From assembly GCA_026414725.1 (NCBI GenBank), contig JAOAIL010000012.1, positions 1 through 38,817 of the forward strand: DNA of 38,817 bases. The letters are read 5' to 3'. Shown here one piece after another: positions 25,251 to 32,364 of the stretch; position 1 is the stretch's first letter, and each line of letters begins with the position of its first letter. This DNA is from a bacterium. GTDB taxonomy: Bacteria > Ratteibacteria > UBA8468 > B48-G9 > JAFGKM01. Both the position numbers and the translations under genes were made by a program. The notes beneath the pieces were generated by a model that did no database searches, was not told the origin of the DNA, and saw only the letters and a program-made list of their open reading frames with translations.

Positions 25251-26082
25251 TCTTTTTCTTGAGGTAGGTTCTTTAGAAAAAGGTCTGCATAGAATTGTCT
25301 CTCTCATAGATATAGTGAATATCTATGATACTATTGAAATGGAGAGGTCAGATATTACAGAAGTACAGTTTATCTCCAGATGGCATATACCTGAGGAAAA
25401 TACGGTTACAAAGGCAATAAGATTGGTTAAAGGTACTTTTAATATAAAAGAAAATGTAAGAGTAATTGTTAAAAAAAATATTCCACCTGGTAGTGGACTT
25501 GGAGGTGGGAGTTCAAATGCTGCATCTGTTTTGTTTGGACTTGTAAATTTATGGGATATCAGAACAGATGAAGAACAACTTATAAAAATTGCCTTACTTA
25601 TAGGTAGTGACGTCCCTTTATTTATCAAAAAGAAGAGGTGTATAGTAGAAGGTACCGGGGATAGGATAACAGATGAAGGGATATCCTCTGTACCTCTTAC
25701 CTATGGTCTTTTAATACCAGAGTTCGCTGTATCAACAGGCACTGTCTATAAAGAACTGGATGTAATTGGAGAGTATGGGGACTTGACAGAAGGAGCACGC
25801 AAGATTAAAATTCTTAATGAATATATTGCAAAACAGGATATTGAAGGTATAGAAAAAAGTATGTTTAACCGATTGGAAAAACCATATTTTACATTATATA
25901 AGTTAGGAAAGGAGGTGAAAGAAAAGGTAGAAAGGAAAACAGGGAAAAGATGTTTTGTATCAGGAAGTGGAGGCACTTTATTTTCTGTTTTTTTAGATAG
26001 AACAGAAGCAGAAAAAAGAACCTCTTTCCTGGATATGAGTGGTTGGAAGAGATATATTGTTGAGAGTATAAAAACTTCTTAG
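25219..26082 (+). CDS. ispE: 4-diphosphocytidyl-2-C-methyl-D-erythritol kinase
   Basis: IspE phosphorylates CDP-methylerythritol in the MEP pathway to isoprenoids. The 287-residue GHMP kinase has the catalytic lysine in APAKINLFLEV (Lys9). The glycine-rich ATP loop is PPGSGLGGGSSNAA (89-102), and the catalytic aspartate is in IGSDVPLF (Asp131). The third GHMP motif, VSGSGGTLFSVF, is near the C-terminus. Two tandem ATG codons (25219 and 25222) could each start it. Both lie inside grpE without a clear ribosome site, so translation is probably coupled. A SpoVG gene follows, recalling the ispE-spoVG neighbourhood of Bacillus. Confidence 0.94.
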   Translation: MMEILAPAKINLFLEVGSLEKGLHRIVSLIDIVNIYDTIEMERSDITEVQFISRWHIPEENTVTKAIRLVKGTFNIKENVRVIVKKNIPPGSGLGGGSSNAASVLFGLVNLWDIRTDEEQLIKIALLIGSDVPLFIKKKRCIVEGTGDRITDEGISSVPLTYGLLIPEFAVSTGTVYKELDVIGEYGDLTEGARKIKILNEYIAKQDIEGIEKSMFNRLEKPYFTLYKLGKEVKEKVERKTGKRCFVSGSGGTLFSVFLDRTEAEKRTSFLDMSGWKRYIVESIKTS

Positions 26083-26096
26083 AAAAGGAGGTTACA

Positions 26097-26480
26097 ATGC
26101 AGATTACTGAGACAAGGATATCACTTGTAAATAGACCAAATAGCAGATTAAGGGCATATGCTTCTGTGACTTTTGATGATGTATTTGTTGTTAGAGATAT
26201 CAGGATTATAGAAGGCAAAAAAGGACTTTTTGTGGCTATGCCGAGTAAGAAGATGCAGAGAAATTGTCCTCAATGTGGTTTCAAGAATGCTATTACAAAT
26301 AAGTTCTGTGGTTCCTGTGGTACAAAACTTAATCCAGTAGAGAAGAAAGAAGAGATCAGGACTGCGCCTTCTCAACAGCACAGAGACCTTGCACATCCTA
26401 TCAAAACAGAATTCAGGGACTATATCCAGGAAAAGGTTATTGAAGAATATAAAAAGAAAGAGCCATCTGATAAAAAATAA
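26097..26480 (+). CDS. spoVG: SpoVG family protein with an inserted zinc ribbon
   Basis: SpoVG is a small nucleic-acid-binding regulator, first known from sporulation and septation in Bacillus. The family core is clear: ITETRISLVN at the start, FVVRDIRIIEGKKGLFVAMPSKK (residues 30-52) and HRDLAHPI (95-102). Between the last two, where ordinary SpoVG has a few residues, this 127-residue protein carries a four-cysteine zinc ribbon: Cys57, Cys60, Cys71 and Cys74 in CPQC-x10-CGSC. A charged tail, EEYKKKEPSDKK, closes it. The ATG has a strong AAAGGAGGT ribosome site. The insert would extend the nucleic-acid or protein contact surface. It follows ispE as in Bacillus. Confidence 0.88.
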   Translation: MQITETRISLVNRPNSRLRAYASVTFDDVFVVRDIRIIEGKKGLFVAMPSKKMQRNCPQCGFKNAITNKFCGSCGTKLNPVEKKEEIRTAPSQQHRDLAHPIKTEFRDYIQEKVIEEYKKKEPSDKK

Positions 26481-26545
26481 ATAATAACGGATTGGGTAAT
26501 CTATAAGTTTCGGAAGAGAGAGTTGTAGTTGTTTAATTATTATTA

Positions 26546-27742
26546 ATGAATACCTATATATACACTGCTTTTGATAAAGAAGGCAATAAAGTTTCAGGTA
26601 AAATTACAGGGGAAGATATAAGAAAGGTCAAACAGGTACTAAAAGGAAATAATCTCTATGTAATAGAAATCAAAGAAGATACCCCTCCTGTTTTGCAGTT
26701 CAGAAGCAGATTAAAAGAAGAAGATATAACTATAGCAATCCGTGAACTATCAACTTTTGTGAGTTCCAAACTACCTCTTGATGAATGTCTTACAGGTGTA
26801 ATTTCTCAAATAAGACAGGTAAGATTAAAAAGGGTTTTTCAGGAGATACAGAAAAAGATAAGAGAAGGTAAAAGTTTTTCAGAGGCACTCAGGGACTTTC
26901 CTGCCATCTTTCCGGAAATGGTTATTTCTATGGTCCGTGCTGGAGAAGAAACAGGAACTCTCGATAAAATTCTTGTAAGGATATCTGACTTTCTTGAAAG
27001 AAGACATAGGTTTAGAAACCGTATTAAAAGTATAATGAGTTATCCCTTATTTATGCTTGTAATATCTGTAGTTGTATTTATCTTCCTCTTTTCTTTTGTA
27101 ACTCCCACCATAGTTAAAATGTTTACTCAGATAAATATAAAACTTCCGCTTCCAACTATCATTCTTATAAAAATCAGCAGATTTTTTAAGTACGGATGGT
27201 TATATATTATATCAGGTATATTCTTGATATACATAGGAAGTAGAAAACTATTTGCTTCTAAAAAAGGTGAGGAGATAAAGGATTTTATTAGATTTCATAT
27301 ACCAGTTTTAAATAATATACTTTTGAAGAGAGAAATAATTCTTTTTTCAACAACCACTGCTACTCTTATAGATGGGGGGGTAGATATAATAGAATCACTT
27401 CAGATAGCTAGGCAGGTATTATCAAGTCGGCTATTAAAAAAAGATGTGGATGATGTTATTGAACTACTTTCAAAAGGTAATTCCTTATCTGCTTCTTTCA
27501 GAAGTACCAGATATTTCCCTGTACTTGTCACACAACTTATAAGTGCTGGAGAGAAGAGTAGTTCTTTATCTGAAATGCTTAATAGAATAGGAGAAATTTA
27601 TGAAGAAGATGTTTCGCAGAGTTCTATACGACTGGCTAATTTTATTGAGCCGATGATGATACTTTGTATGGGTATGGTTGTAGGAATTATTGTTCTTGCT
27701 ATACTTTTACCTATATTCCAGATAAGTCAGTCCATAAGATAA
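26546..27742 (+). CDS. gspF: Type II secretion inner-membrane platform protein GspF
   Basis: GspF is the polytopic platform protein that works with the ATPase GspE to assemble the pseudopilus. The 398-residue protein has two repeated GspF domains (about 60-180 and 260-385). Three transmembrane segments lie near 167-188, 217-231 and 370-390. FPEMVISMVRAGEETGTLD and FPVLVTQLISAGEKSSSLSEML are the paired family motifs. No ribosome site is seen before the ATG. It opens the block gspFGHIJKLM. The ATPase GspE and secretin GspD are not in the window. A type IV pilus PilC is an alternative name, but the following genes favour type II secretion. Confidence 0.9.
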   Translation: MNTYIYTAFDKEGNKVSGKITGEDIRKVKQVLKGNNLYVIEIKEDTPPVLQFRSRLKEEDITIAIRELSTFVSSKLPLDECLTGVISQIRQVRLKRVFQEIQKKIREGKSFSEALRDFPAIFPEMVISMVRAGEETGTLDKILVRISDFLERRHRFRNRIKSIMSYPLFMLVISVVVFIFLFSFVTPTIVKMFTQINIKLPLPTIILIKISRFFKYGWLYIISGIFLIYIGSRKLFASKKGEEIKDFIRFHIPVLNNILLKREIILFSTTTATLIDGGVDIIESLQIARQVLSSRLLKKDVDDVIELLSKGNSLSASFRSTRYFPVLVTQLISAGEKSSSLSEMLNRIGEIYEEDVSQSSIRLANFIEPMMILCMGMVVGIIVLAILLPIFQISQSIR

Positions 27743-27770
27743 TAAAGAATTTAATACAGGAGATAAATAG

Positions 27771-28217
27771 ATGAGAAGAAAAGATAAAATTTGGAGAAGT
27801 GGTTTTACCTTTATAGAGTTGATGGTTGTTATTGTAATTCTCGGTACTCTTGCAATGATAGTAATGCCGAGGTTTTTTAGTAGGATTGATGAAGCACGTA
27901 TTACAGCCACTCAGGTACAGATAAAGAATATAGAACAAGCATTAAGACTTTTTTATCTTGACAATGGTTTTTATCCTGAAACAGAACAGGGACTTAAAGC
28001 CCTTGTGGAAAAACCCACTGTGGGAAAGGTTCCTAAGAAATGGAGAGAGGGTGGTTATCTTGAAAAGGATGTTCTCCCAAAAGATGCATGGGGGAATGAC
28101 TTTGTCTATATCAGCCCCGGAAGACAGGGTGAGGATTATGAGATAATCTCTTATGGTAGAGATGGCAGAGAAGGGGGCGAAGGTTCTGATGCAGATATTT
28201 CAAGTTCCAAAATTTAG
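27771..28217 (+). CDS. gspG: Type II secretion major pseudopilin GspG
   Basis: GspG is the main subunit of the pseudopilus. The 148-residue precursor has a prepilin cleavage site after Gly11 (RSG/FTFIEL), with the conserved Glu at +5 and a hydrophobic helix VVIVILGTLAMIV. The globular part contains LDNGFYPETEQGLKALVEKP and GGYLEKDVLPKDAWGNDF, diagnostic of GspG. YISPGRQGEDYEIISYGRDG follows, the calcium-site region. AGGAG precedes the ATG. The prepilin peptidase is not encoded here. The 3' end overlaps gspH. Confidence 0.95.
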   Translation: MRRKDKIWRSGFTFIELMVVIVILGTLAMIVMPRFFSRIDEARITATQVQIKNIEQALRLFYLDNGFYPETEQGLKALVEKPTVGKVPKKWREGGYLEKDVLPKDAWGNDFVYISPGRQGEDYEIISYGRDGREGGEGSDADISSSKI

Positions 28218-28716
28218 GAATGGATATACTTTTATAGAACTTCTTGTTGTTATTGTCATTATAGGACTTTTTTTCTATCTTACATTCCCTGTTGTAAGAG
28301 ATATTATCCCTCAAGAAGAAAATAAAACAATATCTACAATCGTAGATATTATAGAAGAAGCATCAAGGGATGCAATAGAGCAGAAACAAAAAGTTATTCT
28401 GACTATAGATATGGATACAAATTCCTATGCCATTACAAAAGAAAGTGATATAGAGCAGGAAAATATAGAAGAGAACGATTATAATGATAAAGAGGATATA
28501 TCCTTCACACAGGTGCCAATAGATTTTATTAAAGCACAGAATTCTATGTTAGAAACATCCACAGGGTTAATAACATTTTTGTTTTTTCCTGATGGGACAA
28601 AAGAATTTGGTGCAATATTTGTGGAGTATGTAGAAACAGGAGCTATTTATACCATCTTTCTGAATCCCTATACTATTTCCCCTGAGATAATAAAAGGAGA
28701 AAAGAGGTTTGAGTAA
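28189..28716 (+). CDS. gspH: Type II secretion minor pseudopilin GspH-like
   Basis: This 175-residue precursor has the prepilin signal FRNG/YTFIELLVVIVIIG, with Glu at +5, followed by a beta-rich minor pseudopilin domain. Its place after gspG identifies it as GspH; the globular part is too divergent to name alone. The ATG at 28189 is preferred over upstream ATGs at 28153 and 28162, because GAAGG lies 6 bases before it and the leader is then short, as expected. It overlaps gspG by 29 bases and gspI by 8. Residues 100-115 are unusually acidic (EQENIEENDYNDKED). Confidence 0.75.
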   Translation: MQIFQVPKFRNGYTFIELLVVIVIIGLFFYLTFPVVRDIIPQEENKTISTIVDIIEEASRDAIEQKQKVILTIDMDTNSYAITKESDIEQENIEENDYNDKEDISFTQVPIDFIKAQNSMLETSTGLITFLFFPDGTKEFGAIFVEYVETGAIYTIFLNPYTISPEIIKGEKRFE

Positions 28717-29110
28717 GGTTATATATTCTAAAAGTGGTTTAACACTTATGGAGATTCTGATTGCACTTGCTATATTTGCAGTAGCAGGTGTGATTTCTTT
28801 ACAGTCCTGTCTCATTTCAACAAGACATATTCAGATAGTCAATAATGAAAAAAACCTTGTTATGCTATCAAATATGAAGTTAGAGGAGTATAAGATAGAA
28901 AAGATAGATATAGAAAGAGAAAAAAATGGTTTTTTTGCTGAACCATTTGAAGATTATTACTGGGAATTTGAACTGGCGGATATAACTATCACAGATACAG
29001 AATATGGCGTTTCATTTACTCCTTATAAACTTACAGTAGGAACAAAAGGAGATGTATACTCAACACTAACCAGTTTTTTAAAATCAGATAGATTGGATGA
29101 AAAGAAATGA
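28709..29110 (+). CDS. gspI: Type II secretion minor pseudopilin GspI
   Basis: GspI is part of the GspIJK tip of the pseudopilus. The 133-residue precursor has the cleavage site KSG/LTLMEILIALAIFAVAG with Glu at +5. NMKLEEYKIEKI matches the conserved GspI NLAxxxxEE region. The start codon is TTG, with AAGGAG 9 bases upstream; no in-frame ATG precedes the leader. The end forms an ATGA overlap with gspJ. Confidence 0.82.
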   Translation: MSKVIYSKSGLTLMEILIALAIFAVAGVISLQSCLISTRHIQIVNNEKNLVMLSNMKLEEYKIEKIDIEREKNGFFAEPFEDYYWEFELADITITDTEYGVSFTPYKLTVGTKGDVYSTLTSFLKSDRLDEKK

Positions 29111-29655
29111 AGAATAAAAAGGGGTTTACACTTATTGAACTTCTTATAGCCACACTTTTAGTCCTTTTATTATTTGGTATCATGTATGCAACATTTTTTT
29201 CTGTAAGTAATACAATTGAAAAAGTTGAGAAGAAAATGAAGATATCGGAGATAATATTTAAATTTATAAGTAGATTTAAAATGGAAGTGAAATGTATGAT
29301 AAGAGAAGAAAAGAGTGAGCCATCTTTTGATATAAAAGAGATAACATTTCTTACAATAACAGAGACATCTCCATATCCTGTAAGGGTGACATATACTGTT
29401 GAAAAGACACCGGAGGGTCTTGAAAATCTTTTACGGAAGCAGGAATCTTTGCTTACCAATTATTCTTTTTTGTTTTCGGTAATAGATGGTTATGATAGTA
29501 TAAAATTTCTGTTTTATATAGATGGTATATGGCGTGAGTATGTAGATAAACCTGAAAAGGTAAGTGCAATTGGACTTGAGATAATGGAAGGTAATGAAAG
29601 GTTGTTTTTTCCTGTAAAGATGTATGGGACATTTGTTGATGAAGAAGAGAAATGA
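29107..29655 (+). CDS. gspJ: Type II secretion minor pseudopilin GspJ
   Basis: GspJ is the second tip pseudopilin. The 182-residue precursor has a six-residue leader MKNKKG/FTLIELLIATLLV with Glu at +5. A beta-rich region with ITFLTITETSPYPVRVTYTV and IKFLFYIDGIWREYV fits the GspJ fold. It starts in an ATGA overlap with gspI and overlaps gspK by 17 bases. GspJ is named mainly by gene order and the leader. Confidence 0.8.
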   Translation: MKNKKGFTLIELLIATLLVLLLFGIMYATFFSVSNTIEKVEKKMKISEIIFKFISRFKMEVKCMIREEKSEPSFDIKEITFLTITETSPYPVRVTYTVEKTPEGLENLLRKQESLLTNYSFLFSVIDGYDSIKFLFYIDGIWREYVDKPEKVSAIGLEIMEGNERLFFPVKMYGTFVDEEEK

Positions 29656-30553
29656 AGGTGTTGTTGTTATTTTTGTGCTGATATTTACCACAGCAATATC
29701 TATGATGGCTATTTTTTTGGGTGCTCGGGTAAAACAATATATTTCTCTATTTTCAGGGATAAAAAGAGAAAATGAAATGGAAAACATCGCAGAGATGGGG
29801 ATTGAAATTGGAAAGGTTTTACTTGATATATCGCAGAAGAAACATATGATTTCAGAAGAGGTAGGATATATAAAAAGACAGTATGAAGTAGATGGAATGA
29901 ATATAGAGATACTTATAGAGGATGAAAATGGAAAAATAAATCCTAACAAAATTTTCGGCTCTGAAAAAGGGGAAATACACACCTATCTCCTTGATGTATA
30001 TAAAAGATTCTTTTCTGTTATGGGATATTCGGAAAACTTATCTGATGCATTACTTGATTGGATAGATGAAGATAATATTCCCAGGGCAGGAGGAGCGGAG
30101 GCGAGTTTTTATATGTCATCAGGATTTTCTTATCTCCCTTCCAATAAACCTCTTTATAATCCAGAAGAGATGCTTTTAGTAGCAGGATTTACAAAAGATA
30201 TTGTTTTTGGAAATAATAATAAAAAAGGGTTGATAAATTTTATTACTACGTTCTCGGATGGTAAAATTAATGTGAATACATGCTATCCAGAGGTATTGAA
30301 TGCACTCGGTTTTTCAACAGTAGATGTTGAGAGGATAACAACAGAAAGAGCAAGAAGACCTATAGAAGAAAAGTTTATGGTTGAAGTAAATAAAGAAGTA
30401 TATCTGAAAAACCGTGCTGTTATTGTATTTAAAAGCAGTTATTTTACTATATCTTCTCGGGTAACAGATGAGGAGGGTAATAAAAAAGAATTAAAGGCAT
30501 ATGTAAGAAGGACAGATAAGACAACAGATATTATAAGGATGAATATAAAATGA
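29639..30553 (+). CDS. gspK: Type II secretion minor pseudopilin GspK
   Basis: GspK caps the pseudopilus and is the largest minor pseudopilin. The 304-residue protein starts MKKRNEG/VVVIFVLIFTTAISMM and lacks Glu at +5, which is the normal condition for GspK. It contains ALLDWIDEDNIPRAGGAE and the helix-hairpin-helix-like INVNTCYPEVLNALG, both typical. The ATG at 29639 is chosen over 29624, because the leader then matches the family. The end forms an ATGA overlap with gspL. Confidence 0.85.
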   Translation: MKKRNEGVVVIFVLIFTTAISMMAIFLGARVKQYISLFSGIKRENEMENIAEMGIEIGKVLLDISQKKHMISEEVGYIKRQYEVDGMNIEILIEDENGKINPNKIFGSEKGEIHTYLLDVYKRFFSVMGYSENLSDALLDWIDEDNIPRAGGAEASFYMSSGFSYLPSNKPLYNPEEMLLVAGFTKDIVFGNNNKKGLINFITTFSDGKINVNTCYPEVLNALGFSTVDVERITTERARRPIEEKFMVEVNKEVYLKNRAVIVFKSSYFTISSRVTDEEGNKKELKAYVRRTDKTTDIIRMNIK

Positions 30554-31800
30554 AAATATGTACCCTGTACCTAAAATATGAAAAGGTTATATACAGGATA
30601 ACAGGAACTAATATAGAAGAAGGAGCGTTTAATAGTGAAGAGGTTGAGGCTTTTCTTGATAAAAATCGTCCTGATATACTTAACATTATTATATCAAAAC
30701 CACATCTTATATTCAGAAGGGTAGAATTTCCCTTCAGAAACAAAAGGAAGATACGGATGGTTATTCCTTCAGAGATAGAAGAAACACTTCCTGACAATAT
30801 TGATAATTTCTTATTTTCCTTGGATTTTTTCCCGTTAAACAAAAACGGAATGGTTGTGAATATATATGGTGTTCCATCTGTACTGATTGATTTCTGGCGA
30901 AATATAGCAAACAAACACAGGACAAAATTATATTTCTTTTTAGACACACTTCTGTTATTGCAGTTTTTGAAACAATCAACAGATGAAAAAAATCATATAT
31001 CTATTTATGAAGAAGAGGAATATATTTTACTTAATATAGTAGAAAACGGTATTTTGACAGGTTCTTACTCTTATCATCTTACCGGGGCAGAGAATTTAGA
31101 AAACACAGAACTTATAAAAGAGATTATAAACAAGAAAGGACTGCCTTTGTTTATATGTGGTCCTGGTGTAAAAACTAAAGAACTTGCTATAAGTGAAAAA
31201 AATATACGGTATTTGGATCTACCGAGAGATATATCAAAGAAGTATCTATTCCATTATCTCGCTTCCATCAAAGCATTCAAAAGAGATTTTCTATCTTTAA
31301 AACATTCTATTGGGATTAAAATTCCTGTTTCAGATGTTGCTATTTTTGTGGTTTTTTTGTTTATCTCTTTTTTCTCTTTCTCTCCTTATTTTAAAGTTGT
31401 TGAGAAACAGAAGGAAATCAGAGGTATTGAAGAAGAGATGAAACAGATATTTGTCTCAACATTCCCGGATATTCAGAATGTAGTAAATCCTTTGATACAG
31501 GCGAGAGAAAAAATAATGAAAACAGATATTACAGATGTAAAAAAAGGGGTCCCTTCTGTTTTGAAGGTTATGGCAGATATAACAACTCTCTTTCCTGATA
31601 ATATGGATGCAAAGATTGATATTTTCAGAATTGCAGGCGATACCATTACTCTTTCAGGAACAGCGGACTCACTTAAAACATTAGAAAAGATAAAAGAAAG
31701 GATAGATAAATCAGAAAAGTTTAGTGTTACTGATATAGGGACAATATCCTTTGATACAAAGAACAGAGCAAATTTTAGCATAACATTAAAGGTACATTGA
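30550..31800 (+). CDS. gspL: Type II secretion assembly protein GspL-like
   Basis: GspL links the cytoplasmic ATPase to the periplasmic platform. The 416-residue protein has a cytoplasmic actin-like half (about 1-255), one transmembrane helix (about 262-280) and a coiled-coil stretch with KVVEKQKEIRGIEEEMK. A ferredoxin-like periplasmic domain ends FSITLKVH. Sequence is divergent, so the name rests on topology and on its position between gspK and the GspM-like gene. It could also be described as PilM-PilN fused. It starts in an ATGA overlap with gspK. Confidence 0.72.
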   Translation: MKICTLYLKYEKVIYRITGTNIEEGAFNSEEVEAFLDKNRPDILNIIISKPHLIFRRVEFPFRNKRKIRMVIPSEIEETLPDNIDNFLFSLDFFPLNKNGMVVNIYGVPSVLIDFWRNIANKHRTKLYFFLDTLLLLQFLKQSTDEKNHISIYEEEEYILLNIVENGILTGSYSYHLTGAENLENTELIKEIINKKGLPLFICGPGVKTKELAISEKNIRYLDLPRDISKKYLFHYLASIKAFKRDFLSLKHSIGIKIPVSDVAIFVVFLFISFFSFSPYFKVVEKQKEIRGIEEEMKQIFVSTFPDIQNVVNPLIQAREKIMKTDITDVKKGVPSVLKVMADITTLFPDNMDAKIDIFRIAGDTITLSGTADSLKTLEKIKERIDKSEKFSVTDIGTISFDTKNRANFSITLKVH

Positions 31801-32309
31801 TATATATGGATAAGAAGAAGATAATACTTATTATTCTTTTCCTTTCTTTACTTGAGATAAGATTTATTTATATTCCTGCAAGGAACAAAGTTGTTTCTCT
31901 TAATAAACTTATTACTGCCAAGCAGAAAGATAAAGAAACACTTTTAAAACTGTGTGAAGAATATAAAGAAAAAGGAGAGGGAGAAGAACCGTTGAGGATA
32001 ACAGATGAGGAATTTTCCTTACTTTCTTATACAGGTAATCTTATAGAAAGTAAGAATCTTGAAAGAAATATTACAGGGCTTCAACCTCTGAGGACTGAAG
32101 AGAAGGGGAATTTTAAAATTGAAAGTATCAGGATGGGGATGAAAGGGATAACATTATCGCAACTCTATGAGTTTCTTTATGATATTGAAAAGGCAAAATA
32201 TGGAATATATATCCCTGATTTCAGGATGCAGAAGCAGAAGGATTCTCCTCATCTTTTAGACATAGAGATAGAACTTCTTGTGGTAAAAGAAGCAGAAAAC
32301 AGTAAATAG
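31797..32309 (+). CDS. gspM: Type II secretion assembly protein GspM-like (PilO-like)
   Basis: This 170-residue protein has one N-terminal transmembrane helix (about 8-22, KIILIILFLSLLEI) and then a periplasmic coiled coil with a ferredoxin-like domain containing ITLSQLYEFLYDIEKAK. That layout is shared by GspM and PilO. It follows gspL and completes the block. A TTG at 31797 in a 4-base overlap with gspL, with AAAGG just before, is used. The ATG at 31806 is an alternative, three codons later. GspC and GspN are absent. Confidence 0.68.
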   Translation: MIYMDKKKIILIILFLSLLEIRFIYIPARNKVVSLNKLITAKQKDKETLLKLCEEYKEKGEGEEPLRITDEEFSLLSYTGNLIESKNLERNITGLQPLRTEEKGNFKIESIRMGMKGITLSQLYEFLYDIEKAKYGIYIPDFRMQKQKDSPHLLDIEIELLVVKEAENSK

Positions 32310-32328
32310 CGATTATTTTCTCCCCCGA

Positions 32329-32358
32329 TTAAAAAAAGGAAGAGGTGAAGGATATTAT
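32329..32358 (+). promoter_or_regulatory. Putative polA promoter, possibly leaderless
   Basis: TTAAAA (32329-32334) and TATTAT (32353-32358) are separated by 18 bases, and the ATG follows the -10 box after 6 bases. This is the same geometry as the rfaE1 promoter. The -35 box is weak, and a purine-rich GAGGTGAAGGA 13 bases upstream of the ATG is too far for an optimal ribosome site. Confidence 0.4.
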
Positions 32359-32364
32359 TTAACA

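Noticed and set aside
26481-26545. Leaderless promoter for gspF
   Set aside because: The only -10-like hexamer (TTTAAT) is 8 bases from the ATG and has no -35 partner, so the case is too weak.
29031-29982. Long - strand ORFs across gspI, gspJ and gspK
   Set aside because: They are antisense to clear pseudopilin genes with prepilin sites and have no recognisable motif.
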